Source: Charina bottae
Lineage: Eukaryota; Chordata; Lepidosauria; Squamata; Charinaidae
NCBI GenBank assembly: GCA_023362775.1
Contig: JALMGJ010000001.1
Location: 92,698,001-92,762,000 of the forward strand
DNA: 64,000 nucleotides
Direction of reading: 5' to 3'
Part shown: positions 57,101 to 61,082 of the stretch, in pieces
How positions within the stretch are numbered: the stretch's first letter is position 1
Layout: every line of letters starts with the position of its first letter
Translations under genes and position numbers: made by a program
Notes under the pieces: model-generated
Told to the model about the DNA's origin: nothing
What the model saw: only the letters and a program-made list of their open reading frames with translations
Database searches by the model: none

Positions 57101-57655
57101 ATCCTCTTTATTCTCTTGGCTTCCTTTATAGTACAGTGCTGTGGACAACAACCCTATCTCCCTGTATGTCATGCATCCATTCTGGAACACTGTAGTGAAG
57201 GTGAGTAAACCTCTTGTCCACCCTATTTGAGGGTGCGTTCTGTGCTAGACTTGGACTTAGTTAACCTCTCTGTCAGTGGAAAAATCTCATGAACCATTTG
57301 GCATTGATATAACCCCTTCCTGCCTCTGTTACTAACACAGAAGATCCCCTTCTTCAGAAGACTTGATCATTTGGACATGCAGTCACCTTGTGGACTGGAT
57401 TTTTTTCTATTGCTACACAACAATAAGGGAAAAAAGGCTTATGTCAAATAAATGGTTGTTTTCTTCTTTGTTAATTACCCTTGATGGAAATTACTCTGTC
57501 CATTAATGTGAGCTTTCTGCATGTGTTTTTACTTGCTTTCTCCTAGATTTTCCCTAAGTGGCTGGCCCCAAATTTGATAACATTTAGTGGCTTCCTGCTG
57601 CTTGTCTTCAACTTCTTTCTCATGGCATACTTTGACCCTGACTTTTATGCTTCTG
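14793..57655 (+). CDS. SELENOI: SELENOI (ethanolaminephosphotransferase 1), 5' three coding exons, partial
   Basis: SELENOI transfers phosphoethanolamine from CDP-ethanolamine to diacylglycerol to make phosphatidylethanolamine in the endomembrane system. Exons 14793-14849, 57132-57200 and 57547-57655 are 57, 69 and 109 nt in compatible phases and encode about the first 78 of roughly 397 residues. The protein starts [19 protein letters not shown], followed by [14 protein letters not shown] and [17 protein letters not shown], matching the family N terminus. The third exon enters the first membrane segment and ends YFDPDFYAS. The CDP-alcohol signature (DGxxAR...G...D...D), the later membrane helices, the near-C-terminal selenocysteine codon and the SECIS element must lie to the right of the window. 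Intron 1 is 42,282 bp; no exon 4 was found before 64000. Confidence 0.95.
14850..15767 (+). other. Start of SELENOI intron 1
   Basis: CpG-rich for the first about 280 bp, then ordinary sequence. No exon or repeat was recognised. Confidence 0.5.
15779..16161 (-). mobile_element. BovB LINE, 5'-truncated 3' end
   Basis: Minus-strand frame encodes the C-terminal BovB segment ([47 protein letters not shown] end). It is flanked by an 11-bp target duplication TTGTCTCCTTT (15768-15778 and 16162-16172), so it inserted as a truncated copy by target-primed reverse transcription. Confidence 0.93.
16280..16470 (+). mobile_element. tRNA-derived SINE, degenerate
   Basis: A tRNA-like head (GTGTAAGGTGTTGGACTTGG; box B-like GGTTCAAGTCC at about 16325) is followed by a CTTGGGCCAATTGTTCTCTCAGGCC body and a 'gggataaaatggg' tail typical of old amniote tRNA-SINEs. 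Confidence 0.65.
16475..18906. other. Intron 1 sequence, nothing recognised
   Basis: There are no credible exons. Around 18010-18110 the 'taagccataatatggtttagcca' stretch resembles decayed DNA-transposon ends but has no clear borders. Confidence 0.45.
18917..19904 (+). mobile_element. BovB LINE, 5'-truncated, with nested MITE
   Basis: It starts within the reverse transcriptase region (just after the YADD motif, at LMAESEE...) and runs to the RKRLNE-type C terminus and 3' tail. It is flanked by a 10-bp target duplication AGTGCTACAT (18907-18916 and 19905-19914). Frame is lost by small deletions, for example near 19005 and 19090, and by the hAT MITE at 19380-19608. Confidence 0.93.
19380..19608. 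mobile_element. hAT MITE family A, copy 1 (inside BovB)
   Basis: Termini CAGAGCTTTCCAAAC and CTTTGGAAAGCCCTG are inverted, with target duplication CTCCAGGA (19372-19379 and 19609-19616). The duplicated bases are part of the BovB coding sequence, proving insertion into the LINE. Subterminal GTGTCGCGACAC-type palindromes are present. The interior is very GC-rich with alternating CpG and 'gcgcgtgc' runs. Confidence 0.93.
19915..21870. other. Intron 1 sequence, nothing recognised
   Basis: AT-rich, with no coding or repeat signal I can name. Confidence 0.45.
22310..22475 (+). mobile_element. Penelope-type pLTR, family B
   Basis: The block from CCATGACCTAGCCCCAGG through the hammerhead core to TTGACATGATTCAAGCTACAG recurs at 62814-62980, and its second half recurs in the palindrome at 42206-42483. 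Upstream sequence from about 21880 may belong to the same element, but I cannot set its border. Confidence 0.7.
22394..22444 (+). ncRNA. Hammerhead-ribozyme-like motif, family B
   Basis: CTGAAGA (22402-22408) is followed by a 7-bp helix II GCTCCTT/AAGGAGC closed by GGAT, then GAAAC and GTT as possible cleavage triplet. Helix I is short and imperfect. Confidence 0.6.
23149..23190 (-). ncRNA. Hammerhead-like motif, left pLTR of family A element
   Basis: Minus-strand CTGAAGA, helix II GTTGCC/GGCAAT with TAGCCT loop, GAAAC, then ATC in place of GTC. The change breaks the C-G pair of the minimal helix III. Confidence 0.55.
23187..23471 (+). pseudogene. Penelope ORF, left fragment
   Basis: Encodes [19 protein letters not shown] and [20 protein letters not shown], the segment just before the GIY-YIG domain. 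The same PTKTLQ...PKDPVAQ order, continuous with GIY-YIG, is seen at 63360-63455 on the minus strand. The frame is interrupted at 23472 by the hAT insertion. Confidence 0.75.
23472..24180. mobile_element. hAT MITE family A, copy 2 (709 bp, GC-rich fold-back interior)
   Basis: Termini CAGGGCTTTCCAAAC and GTTTGGAAAGCTCTG, with target duplication CAGTAGCC (23464-23471 and 24181-24188) derived from the Penelope coding sequence. The interior has a roughly 110-bp GC-rich module (recognised by CCTTTCGAAAGGGGCAG and CCCCGAAAATGCCCTC) at least four times in alternating orientation around a CTG-repeat centre at about 23828-23842. Confidence 0.93.
24211..25814 (+). mobile_element. Tc1/mariner transposon 1, about 1.6 kb with about 200-bp TIRs
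   Basis: It is flanked by TA on both sides (24209-24210 and 25815-25816). The terminal inverted repeats, 24211 to about 24410 and about 25615 to 25814, read as identical over about 200 bp. It carries one broken Tc1 transposase gene. The ends and coding sequence closely resemble Tc1 elements I know from teleost fish. It inserted into the remains of the Penelope element, after or near the hAT MITE. Confidence 0.95.
24576..25599 (+). pseudogene. Tc1 transposase, one stop and one frameshift
   Basis: The first part (24576-24782) is the paired-like helix-turn-helix domain ([35 protein letters not shown]). A TAA at 24783-24785 ends it. A G-run at about 24824-24831 then shifts the frame. The second part (24838-25599, 253 codons) holds the catalytic triad: Asp in [11 protein letters not shown], Asp in [11 protein letters not shown] and Glu in [11 protein letters not shown]. 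Length and motif order match a complete Tc1 transposase of about 340 residues. The two lesions disable it, but the sequence is otherwise fresh. Confidence 0.93.
25815..26214 (+). pseudogene. Penelope GIY-YIG endonuclease fragment
   Basis: The reading frame encodes [19 protein letters not shown] (GIY-YIG core with conserved CKDC and YVGQTGR), [13 protein letters not shown], the H...W motif [11 protein letters not shown] and REFL-like [11 protein letters not shown]. It is the C-terminal domain of Penelope-type reverse transcriptases, which supplies the nick for retrotransposition. It is separated from its upstream part by the Tc1 insertion. A paralogous uninterrupted version is at 63360-62990 on the minus strand. 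Confidence 0.88.
26359..26402 (+). ncRNA. Hammerhead-ribozyme-like motif, right pLTR of family A element
   Basis: CTGAAGA (26362-26368), helix II GTTGCC (26370-26375)/GGCAAT (26382-26387) with 6-nt loop, GAAA (26388-26391), C, GTC (26393-26395). Sequence before the core and after GTC can pair as A-T, C-G, then a 2x2 internal mismatch, then four more pairs, a helix I with internal loop. This is the best-preserved core in the window. Confidence 0.72.
26745..26787 (+). repeat. Fragment of the minisatellite-bearing hAT MITE
   Basis: The stretch GCAACACACTCTTACAGCAG followed by GGCACAAGGCAGGCACT matches the junction between subterminal repeat and 56-bp unit in the copies at 34910 and 53100. No termini remain. 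Confidence 0.75.
26905..27030 (-). repeat. Retroelement 3' tail fragment (L2-like)
   Basis: TTTATT repeats, 'ccaccccatctcccccgaaggggactctgggcggtttac', then A-rich sequence: reverse complement of the tail that ends the L2 copy at 51668-52600. Confidence 0.65.
27111..27169. repeat. (GATA)n microsatellite
   Basis: About 14 uninterrupted GATA units. Confidence 0.97.
27415..27605 (+). mobile_element. tRNA-derived SINE
   Basis: Box A-like TGGTCTAGTGGTTAAGGC and box B-like GAGTTCTAGTCC, followed by GGGTGACCCTGGGCCAGTC and a body ending 'actactccaggcagacacc'. It is a different family from the 55271 SINE. Confidence 0.75.
27645..27771. repeat. Palindromic microsatellite (CTAT)n with about 40-bp arms
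   Basis: The left arm (ATTTGTGCATATACAGTATA then TG repeats) and the right arm (CA repeats, TATACTGT-type, then TGCACAAATAT) are reverse complements. They flank (CTAT)n at about 27686-27712 and a TATAGAGATA centre. Confidence 0.85.
27772..29370 (+). mobile_element. Tc1/mariner transposon 2, about 1.6 kb with about 200-bp TIRs
   Basis: TA flanks at 27770-27771 and 29371-29372. Termini CAGTCAGGACCAGAAATATT are inverted over about 190-200 bp with a handful of differences, so it is older than the element at 24211. It inserted at the edge of a palindromic microsatellite. It is a different Tc1 family from element 1. Confidence 0.94.
28078..29080 (+). pseudogene. Tc1 transposase, premature stop before third catalytic residue
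   Basis: The open frame 28078-28905 begins with a helix-turn-helix domain ([20 protein letters not shown]), then a GRPQKTT hinge. It contains catalytic Asp in [11 protein letters not shown] and Asp in [15 protein letters not shown] at 28903-28905 falls just before SPDLNPIEH, which carries the third catalytic residue (Glu). The rest of the C terminus also shows a further stop (about 28951) and frame changes. Otherwise the sequence aligns with a complete Tc1 transposase. Confidence 0.92.
29584..30080 (+). mobile_element. LINE ORF C-terminal fragment with zinc finger
   Basis: The open frame (29479-30000) from [13 protein letters not shown] through [20 protein letters not shown] to a C-terminal finger [20 protein letters not shown] is the C-terminal domain seen in several vertebrate non-LTR ORF2 proteins. 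I cannot place the clade. The 90 bp before it (about 29490-29578) end in GTTTGACACCACTG, like one end of a hAT MITE, but the other end was not found. Confidence 0.7.
30402..33613 (-). mobile_element. BovB LINE, full length (3.2 kb), inactivated
   Basis: It is flanked by an 11-bp target duplication GCTGCTCTAGT (30391-30401 and 33614-33624). It has the same 5' and 3' ends as the intact copy at 38639-41859, so the insertion was full length. Confidence 0.96.
30411..33490 (-). pseudogene. BovB endonuclease-reverse transcriptase, broken
   Basis: The reverse transcriptase part stays open for 674 codons (32435-30411), with [33 protein letters not shown] and RYADDTTLM. The endonuclease half is broken by a TGA at about 32630 and another at about 32962 (both CGA-to-TGA changes compared with the 38639 copy), a 2-bp deletion at about 32685 and a 3-bp deletion at about 32528. 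It therefore cannot make the full protein. Confidence 0.93.
33770..34250 (-). mobile_element. L2-clade LINE fragment
   Basis: Antisense sequence such as 'tagtaaacagcaggggggagaggaccaagccctgtgg' and 'ccagaaggataccatgg' matches the reverse transcriptase region of amniote L2 elements. The copy is degenerate, without a long frame. Confidence 0.65.
34251..34901. other. Intron 1 sequence, nothing recognised
   Basis: No repeat or exon is identifiable before the hAT MITE target site. Confidence 0.4.
34910..36255. mobile_element. hAT MITE family A, copy 3, carrying a 21-unit minisatellite
   Basis: Termini CAGAGCTTTCGAAAC and GTTTGGAAAGCTCTG, with target duplication CTTTAGAT (34902-34909 and 36256-36263). 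Left subterminal repeats (TTCGCGACACACTCTTACAG, twice) and a right CCGACACAC stretch are shared with copies at 46155 and 53100. Most of the 1346 bp is tandem repeat. Confidence 0.95.
35014..36184. repeat. 56-bp minisatellite, about 21 units
   Basis: The unit begins GCACAAGGCAGGCACTAGGA and ends GGTTTGGAGGCAGCAAG. Two main variants alternate: a (GTGGGATCACAGCAGG) and b (GTGGAATCACAGAAGG). The order of units 1-21 is a b b a a a a b a b a a a a b a b a a, then two diverged units. From unit 3 on, unit i and unit i+7 are always the same type. Confidence 0.97.
36264..37508. other. Intron 1 sequence, nothing recognised
   Basis: AT-rich, with a C run at about 36625-36634. There is no coding signal. 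Confidence 0.45.
37521..37712. mobile_element. Palindromic Penelope-type pLTR pair, 192 bp, family C
   Basis: Target duplication ATCCTACCACTG (37509-37520 and 37713-37724). The left arm from TGGCTGTTGTGGGTCTTCCG to GTTCCTAACG is almost perfectly complementary to the right arm beginning CGTTAGGAAC; each is about 59 bp. The spacer contains a hammerhead-like core. It has no coding sequence. Confidence 0.9.
37617..37665 (+). ncRNA. Hammerhead-ribozyme-like motif, family C
   Basis: CTGAAGA (37624-37630), helix II GCCGGC (37632-37637)/GCTGGC (37645-37650) with 7-nt loop, GAAA (37651-37654), C, GTT (37656-37658). CCT before the core pairs with AGG after GTT as helix I. Confidence 0.65.
37725..38627. 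other. Intron 1 sequence, nothing recognised
   Basis: No repeat borders or exons are seen. Confidence 0.4.
38639..41859 (-). mobile_element. BovB LINE, full length and apparently intact
   Basis: 3221 bp, flanked by an exact 11-bp target duplication ATAAAAGAAAT (38628-38638 and 41860-41870). The 3' end is the GTTGTTTATTCGTTCAGTCG tail shared with the other copies. The 5' part holds about 180 bp of leader before the ORF. This is the youngest-looking retrotransposon in the window. Confidence 0.97.
38646..41678 (-). CDS. BovB endonuclease-reverse transcriptase, uninterrupted 1010-codon ORF
   Basis: A single frame encodes an N-terminal APE-type endonuclease and a reverse transcriptase. Endonuclease motifs, in order: [20 protein letters not shown] [56 protein letters not shown] and the catalytic SDHELL. 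A linker rich in Lys follows ([11 protein letters not shown]). The RT has [78 protein letters not shown] and the catalytic RYADDTTLM. The C-terminal domain contains [23 protein letters not shown] and a basic [11 protein letters not shown] stretch, ending RKRLNE. All catalytic residues I know for this family are present. It is a retrotransposon gene, not a host gene, although databases often name such ORFs 'craniofacial development protein 2-like'. The start Met is the first in frame; a few N-terminal codons could differ. Confidence 0.95.
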   Translation of the reverse strand: MDQYNQRYVGIPSEDGTPRSEDGQNATGEEQRIRSTSPRCDDTASSKPKGRLAADGAGGERRIRCSKDQHTIGTWNVRSMSQGKLDVVIGEMSRLNIDILGVSELKWTGMGHFTSDDHQIYYCGQEDHRRNGVAFIINNKVAKAVLGYNPKNDRMISIRIQGKPFNITVIQIYAPTTDAEEAEVDQFYEDLQHLLDNTPKRDVIFITGDWNAKVGSQTTPGITGKHGLGEQNEAGHRLIEFCQDNSLCITNTLFQQPKRRLYTWTSPDGRHRNQIDYILCSQRWQTSIQSVKTRPGADCSSDHELLIAKFRIRLKRIGKTHRSVRYELTNIPKEYAVEVKNRFKGLDLVDRVPEELWTEVRNIVQEAATKNVPKKKKTKKARWLSAETLEVAQERRKAKGNSDRGRYAQLNAKFQRLARRDKEFFSNKQCAEVEEDNRIGRTRDLFQKIRNIGGKFQAKMGMIKNKDGKDLTEAEEIKKRWQEYMEDLYRKDNNIGDSFDGVVSELEPDILKSEVEWALRSIANNKAAGDDGIPAELFKILQDDAVKVMHAICQQIWKTQEWPSDWKKSTYIPIPKKGSTKECSNYRTVALISHASKVMLKILQGRLQQFMERELPDVQAGFRKGRGTRDQIANIRWIMEKAREFQKNIYFCFIDYSKAFDCVDHNKLWQVLGGMGIPSHLVCLQRNLYNDQVATVRTEHGTTDWFKIGKGVRQGCILSPYLFNLYAEHIMRHAGLEESKAGVKIAGRNINNLRYADDTTLMAESEEELRSLMTKVKEESAKAGLQLNLKKTKIMATSLIDDWQIEGEKVEAVTDFVFLGAKITADADCSQEIRRRLLLGRRAMANLDKIVKSRDITLTTKVRIVKTMVFPVVTYGCESWTIRKAERRKIDAFELWCWRKILRVPWTARRSNQSILQEIKPDCSLEGMILKAKLKYFGHIMRRQDTLEKKLMLGKVEGKRKRGRPRARWMDGILEATDSTIGELGMVTADRKLWRGLDHEVTKSRKRLNE
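41990..42165 (+). mobile_element. 5S-rRNA-derived SINE, degenerate
   Basis: AGCTAAGCAGGTTTGGATCTG and TTGGTACTTGGAAGGGAAACC resemble the 3' half of 5S rRNA (internal promoter box C region), followed by a 'caaggcagcggcagacctcttct' body. This agrees with the 5S-Sauria SINEs of lizards. It is too diverged and truncated to be a 5S gene. Confidence 0.7.
42247..42292 (-). ncRNA. Hammerhead-like motif, left arm
   Basis: Minus-strand CTGAAGA (42285-42279), 7-bp helix II, GAAAC, GTT. It is the same core as the right arm. Confidence 0.6.
42358..42405 (+). ncRNA. Hammerhead-like motif, right arm
   Basis: CTGAAGA (42366-42372), helix II GCTCCTT (42374-42380)/AAGGAGC (42385-42391) with GGAT loop, GAAAC (42392-42396), GTT. 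Confidence 0.6.
42497..43093. other. Intron 1 sequence, nothing recognised
   Basis: A (TG)n/(TA)n microsatellite at about 42564-42600; otherwise unremarkable. Confidence 0.45.
43111..45012 (+). mobile_element. L1 LINE, internally deleted, non-autonomous (1.9 kb)
   Basis: It is flanked by a 17-bp target duplication with one mismatch (ACAAAT[G/A]TTCATTTTGC, 43094-43110 and 45013-45029). The 5' end has AAGATGGCC (43121-43129), the YY1-type site found at L1 5' ends. The 3' end is the T-rich L1 3' UTR ending 'ttaataaagttctttaataaaaaaa'. ORF2 is absent. Within, about 44210-44600 contains three diverged copies of a 'gatttaaagtttgttttttaaggtt' block. Confidence 0.82.
43775..44209 (+). pseudogene. 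L1 ORF1-like remnant
   Basis: ATG at 43775 opens [16 protein letters not shown] and stops at about 43848. The in-phase continuation [11 protein letters not shown] and the frame 43904-44209 ([28 protein letters not shown]) have the charged, helical character of an ORF1p N terminus. No RRM or C-terminal domain follows. Identification rests mainly on position inside the L1 ends. Confidence 0.5.
45030..46146. other. Intron 1 sequence, nothing recognised
   Basis: A G run at 45343-45352. No exon or repeat border is seen. Confidence 0.45.
46155..46560. mobile_element. hAT MITE family A, copy 4, with about 4 minisatellite units
   Basis: Target duplication TATTAGAC (46147-46154 and 46561-46568). It is in reverse orientation relative to the copy at 34910, with the same subterminal repeats and about four diverged 56-bp units between about 46225 and 46465. 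Units end in GCTGCCTCCAAACCTGC on this strand. Confidence 0.94.
46569..47635. other. Intron 1 sequence with a partial hAT MITE at about 47145-47193
   Basis: The 47145-47193 segment ('ctgggagttgaagtccacac ... aaggttgagaaacactg') matches one half of the 99-bp MITE at 62026-62124. The rest is unassigned. Confidence 0.55.
47644..47914. mobile_element. hAT MITE family A, copy 5 (271 bp)
   Basis: Target duplication CATTAGCT (47636-47643 and 47915-47922). Subterminal GTGTCGCGACAC and repeated GGCGACACACCAAC. The interior contains the palindrome AGCGCTGATCATCATCAGCGCT and three CTTCCGGGTTTT-type blocks. Confidence 0.94.
47923..49720. other. Intron 1 sequence, nothing recognised
   Basis: No exon or repeat borders. 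Confidence 0.4.
49721..50621. mobile_element. TA-flanked MITE (family D), 901 bp, with internal repeats
   Basis: Termini CAGGTAGTCCTTGAGTTATG and (complement) CTGGTAGTCCTCAAGTTACG, with TA on both sides (49719-49720 and 50622-50623). Subterminal 'gcatcactaagagatgcg' and 'gtcgtaactttgaatggtcgctgaacga' stretches are family marks. The centre (about 50010-50290) is an irregular minisatellite of about 55-65 bp units (GCAGGGAGGC...GGAAAGAGGG). Confidence 0.88.
50624..51360. other. Intron 1 sequence, nothing recognised
   Basis: No feature identified. Confidence 0.4.
51366..51540. mobile_element. Penelope pLTR fragment, inverted pair, decayed
   Basis: CTCTCAGCTTGGTTGTTTGC is followed by its near-complement GCAAACAACCAAGCTCAGAG, with damaged hammerhead-like cores between and the 'gttcaaccctgagctacag' tail to the right. 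The cores no longer have an intact CTGANGA. Confidence 0.75.
51668..52600 (+). mobile_element. L2 LINE, 3' end of ORF2 plus tail
   Basis: Frame pieces encode [71 protein letters not shown] and [18 protein letters not shown], the C-terminal region of vertebrate L2 reverse transcriptase. Frameshifts occur near 51890 and 52110 (a GGTATCTGAG duplication). The 3' tail 'aaactgcccagagtcccc ... aataaataaataa' ends the element. It is too broken to be active. Confidence 0.9.
53036..53410 (-). repeat. L2-like tail fragment containing a hAT MITE
   Basis: TTTATT repeats and 'caccacccatctcc...gtagactctgggc' left of the MITE continue as 'ggcggtttacaacatc' on its right, the same tail as at 26905. Confidence 0.7.
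53100..53375. mobile_element. hAT MITE family A, copy 6, with about 2 minisatellite units
   Basis: Target duplication CTCTGGGC (53092-53099 and 53376-53383), itself part of the tail it entered. It is in the same orientation as copy 3, with CACACTCTTACAGCAG twice and two 56-bp-type units (about 53207-53310). Confidence 0.94.
55271..55589 (+). mobile_element. tRNA-derived SINE, full length
   Basis: The head GATGGCTCAGCGGTTAAGATG (box A) and GCAGTTCGAGACCC (box B) are tRNA-like. The body carries GCATGCAAATGCAAGTAG, and the 3' tail is CCTTTACCTTTTT. It is flanked by an 11-bp target duplication AATAATCAACA (55260-55270 and 55590-55600). It inserted into the old RTE element. Confidence 0.93.
56211..57131 (+). 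other. End of SELENOI intron 1, nothing recognised
   Basis: No repeat or alternative exon with convincing splice sites. Confidence 0.45.
57132..57200 (+). CDS. SELENOI: SELENOI coding exon 2
   Basis: Twenty-three codons between acceptor TTTATAG and donor GTGAGT, encoding [14 protein letters not shown] and HPFWNTVVK. Both ends are phase 0. Asn replaces the human Thr, and Ile the human Leu, in the DTNPLSL segment. Confidence 0.96.
57547..57655 (+). CDS. SELENOI: SELENOI coding exon 3
   Basis: Acceptor TCCTAG ends at 57546; donor GTAAG starts at 57656. Encodes [16 protein letters not shown], then a hydrophobic stretch [13 protein letters not shown] (first membrane helix) and DPDFYAS. It ends after the first base of a codon. 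Confidence 0.96.
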
Positions 57656-58211
57656 GTAAGACTTTGGTGTTTCATTTGGTTTTTAAATTGTGTGCACATT
57701 TATAACCACTAGAGTGATAAGAGTTGTGAAATGCATGTTCATGATACTGACTCTCTGATTCACACTTAACAGTAAACCATAATAAGGTATGTTTGATTTT
57801 GGCCTTGCTTGATATTCAGACTCACTCAGTATGACTTAGTTATGGCTAGGCCACACAAACCATGGGTAAAATAATCCTGGTTGAACTTTATGTATGAAAT
57901 GGGTCTGTGTGTTGCTAGAATATGACCTACTTGTTCTTGCTGTGGTGCTTCTACACTTTCCATTTATTTGTTTTAGTTTTTACAGACTTATTTTTAAAGT
58001 GTATGCTGTCCTTCAAAACCAGGTATATATCAAGCTGCTTGCAGCACACTAAAATCACAATACTGTATAGAAGTTTTAAATGAAAATTAAAATATATGAT
58101 AAGGCACAGTTAAAATGCATGATAAATATAAAACAGTAAAAGCAGCCAGCAGAATATCTGCATTTAAAATTAGCACATCAATTGATCAAAATGCCTGAGA
58201 GAATGAAAATA
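57656..58211 (+). other. Start of SELENOI intron 3
   Basis: Around 57770-57880 the 'taaaccataataaggt...gactcactcagtatgacttagttatggc' stretch may be an old MITE, but no borders can be fixed. Confidence 0.4.
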
Positions 58212-58964
58212 CAGGTAGTCCTCAGTTAACGATCACTTGTTCAGCGACTGTTTGAAGTTATGACAGTGCTGAAGGAGTGGCACTTACAACCGGTCCTTGA
58301 AGTTCAGGCCATCCCACTTCGCAGTCCCATTTGCGACCTTCCCTGCTGGCTTCCCACAAGCAAAGTCAATGGGGAAGTCAGCAGGGAAGGTCATAAGTCT
58401 CTCCTGTAAGTTGCTTCTGCTCCTGCCACTTTTTCTCCCAAGGAGCCCTGCTACAGAGTATGAGATCTTGGGAATCTCATACTCTGTAGTGCCCGCCCAC
58501 AGCATCTACCCCACCCGCACTCCATAGCACCTGCCCAGCCATGTTCACTTCACATCAGCCACCTGCGCACACTCCGCAGCAGCCGCCCCTTGTCCGGCCA
58601 CACTCGTGCCACACCAGCCACCTGTATGCACTCCACAGCAGCCGCCCCCTGCCTTGCCGCACTCGCACTGCAGCAGCCATCCCGTGCCCGGCTGCACTCA
58701 CCCACCTGCCATTCTGCTTGTGAGCCGCCCAGGACTTGCAACTTCCTGCCGGTGTCCCCATTGACTTAGCTTGTTGGAAGCCAGCAGGATGTCGCAAGGA
58801 GGTCCTCACTTAACAACCCACGATCCTCGCGTAACAACAGCAACAGGGACTGCTGGGATTGCCATCACTAAGCGATGCGGTCATGTGACATCACACTTTA
58901 TGACCACATCACTTAACAATGGAAATTCCGGTCCCAATTACCGTCGTTAAATGACAACTACCTG
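58212..58964. mobile_element. TA-flanked MITE (family D), second copy, 753 bp
   Basis: Termini CAGGTAGTCCTCAGTTAACG and, at the right, GACAACTACCTG, with TA flanks (58210-58211 and 58965-58966). It shares 'gcatcacta agcgatgcg'-type and 'cccttcctgctggcttccca'-type stretches with 49721. The centre has imperfect repeats of about 60 bp (CACTCCGCAGCAGCCGCCCC-like, about 58550-58690). Confidence 0.86.
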
Positions 58965-58979
58965 TATCTTTGCCTGGCA

Positions 58980-59720
58980 CCTAAAAATTAAAGTTTGATC
59001 CTGGCAGACTTCATTGGGAAGGGCATTACAGTAGTAAGTGGGGCTTACTATTGAAAAGGCCCACAGTGGATGGTCACCAACCATTGTTACCATGGGAGAA
59101 CATCCAAAGCAGACTCTTTGAAGATGATCTTAAACTACTCATTGGAACTTACAGGAAGAAATACTCCTTCACATATTGTGATCCCAAACCATGAAGGACT
59201 TTATAGATTAATGCAAGTACTTTAAGCTAGGACCAGAAATTAACTGGGAGCTGGTGAAGATCGTATAAATCTGGCATAGTAATATCCATTTATTTATTGA
59301 ATTTGCATGCCGCTGAATCTGGAGGCTAATAACAATTATAATCATACAAAAACAAACTTATAATAAGTTAAAACATAATAATAAAAATAAGAGAAAATAT
59401 ATGGAGCACGATTTGCCCATGGCTTGACACTCAATGGCAATGTCCATACATCCCCCAAAGTCCTTTGGAAGAGCTCTGTTGTAACAACCTTCCAAAAGAT
59501 GAGGCTGATCTAATCTCTAGGGGAAGGCTGTTCCAAACGTTTGGAGCCATGATCGAGAAACAGTGTTTCCTGCATTTGGCTTCCATCACCTCACCAGAAT
59601 GAGGGACTATCAGCAGCTTCTCTTGGGAGGAATGATTTGGACAGATTGAATCTGGTTGGGGAAGGCAGTTATGGCTGAGGGTAGACTTGAACTTGGGTTT
59701 CCCTCATTCTGGATCAACCT
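58980..59720 (-). mobile_element. L2-clade LINE fragments, decayed
   Basis: Antisense phrases such as 'cttcattgggaagggcattacagt', 'ggactttatagattaatgcaagtac' and 'aggggaaggctgttccaaacg' are typical of old amniote L2 copies. A tail fragment interrupts at about 59285-59400. No frame survives. Confidence 0.5.
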
Positions 59721-59899
59721 TAACAACTACACTCTGTTTCACACCATCTAGTTCTAGACTATAGTAAGAAATGTAACAGAAAGAGTGCTCAGACTTTTGA
59801 AGAGGGGCAAACTAGTGTGTGTTTGCCATGAGATTACTTCCATATGGGGGAAGGTGGAGGATTTATTGTTTCTTATCAGGTGCAGATATTTGTTTATTT

Positions 59900-60020
59900 A
59901 TTTACAGTTGAGTTTTTTGTTGCCTCAGTCCAAGACAGGGCAACATACAACAGAACAGCAATAATAAAAAAATGCATTAAGAAGTAACAATTGAAACCAT
60001 ATTAAGAAAACACCCTCCAT
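59900..60020. repeat. Retroelement tail-like A/T-rich fragment
   Basis: 'tatttatttacagttgag ... aagacagggcaacatacaac' resembles a tail sequence in reverse orientation. Weak. Confidence 0.35.
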
Positions 60021-60514
60021 GATGCATGCCATAAAAACCTATCAACTCAAGTTGAGAACTCAGTGGAACAGAATTGTTTTAACACACTGGATTGTGCTAG
60101 ATTGTACCAATAACCTTCTCAATGTTTATTGATAATAAAGTTGGAAATAATTTGAGATGTTGCACTTAAACAAAACTCATCAGTGTGCTGGAACTTCTCC
60201 TCTATAAAGAAAGTGGAAAGAGGAAGGAAATATAGGGATGCATAAAGTTATATATGGTGTTGCAAAAGTTCACAAGTCTAATCTTCCCCCTCTATCATTA
60301 GGAGTCCAAAGTTAGAAGTTCAAAAAGTACTCCTTTATATATTCCATAATTAAGGTGTGGGATTCTTCATCACCAGAACGATTGCCACCAAATCAGAAGT
60401 TTTCAAAGCAGGTTAGGGAAACTGAATGAAGTTTTAATTAGCTACCGAATAGGATAGCCATCTGCTGCCTCCAGCAAGCCCTTGAATACCAGTTTCTAAT
60501 CAGTCCTCAGGTTT

Positions 60515-60570
60515 ACTTTAACCACCCAGAGTCCCCTTGTGGGGGGAGATGGGCGGTGATATAAGTTAGA

Positions 60571-60612
<42 letters not shown>
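60515..60612 (+). repeat. Retroelement 3' tail ending in (AAT)n
   Basis: 'aaccacccagagtccccttgtggggggagatgggcggtgatata' is followed by about 13 AAT units (60571-60610). Confidence 0.75.
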
Positions 60613-60613
<1 letters not shown>

Positions 60614-61014
60614 GGTGGGCTGCTCAGAAAGTTGGCTCTCGAGAACAGGATGCTGGATTAAATAAACTTTTGCTTTCCATTGAGCAAGCTTGCTCTTGGA
60701 AAGGAGATTAGAACAAACCAAAATTCTATGGCTACAGGCATTGAGTGGTGAGGTTGGGGCAGAAAATCAGACTGAAGGGGTTTGATTCATAGAAGAGAGT
60801 ATGAATGGCTGGTTGGAAACTGAATAGGAGCGCTCCATGCTGCAACTTCTTGCTGGAGCTCTTTTTTGTCTTATTTAATTGTAATGCTATAGACTGCTTA
60901 ATTGGATTCACAACTTGTGGTCTTAGCCACAATCCATTTACTGTCCAAAGAGTAACTTTTAAGTTTTCATTAGGGTTAATCAGCAACCCTACTTAATTAA
61001 CCTATGAAGTTAAT

Positions 61015-61082
61015 TGTACGCCACCCAGAGTCGCCTTGTGTGAGATGGGTGGCCATATAAATGTGAGCAATAAATAAATGAA
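61015..61082 (+). repeat. Retroelement 3' tail fragment
   Basis: 'gccacccagagtcgccttgtg ... gggtggccatataaatgtgagcaataaataaatg', a further copy of the L2-like tail. Confidence 0.65.
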
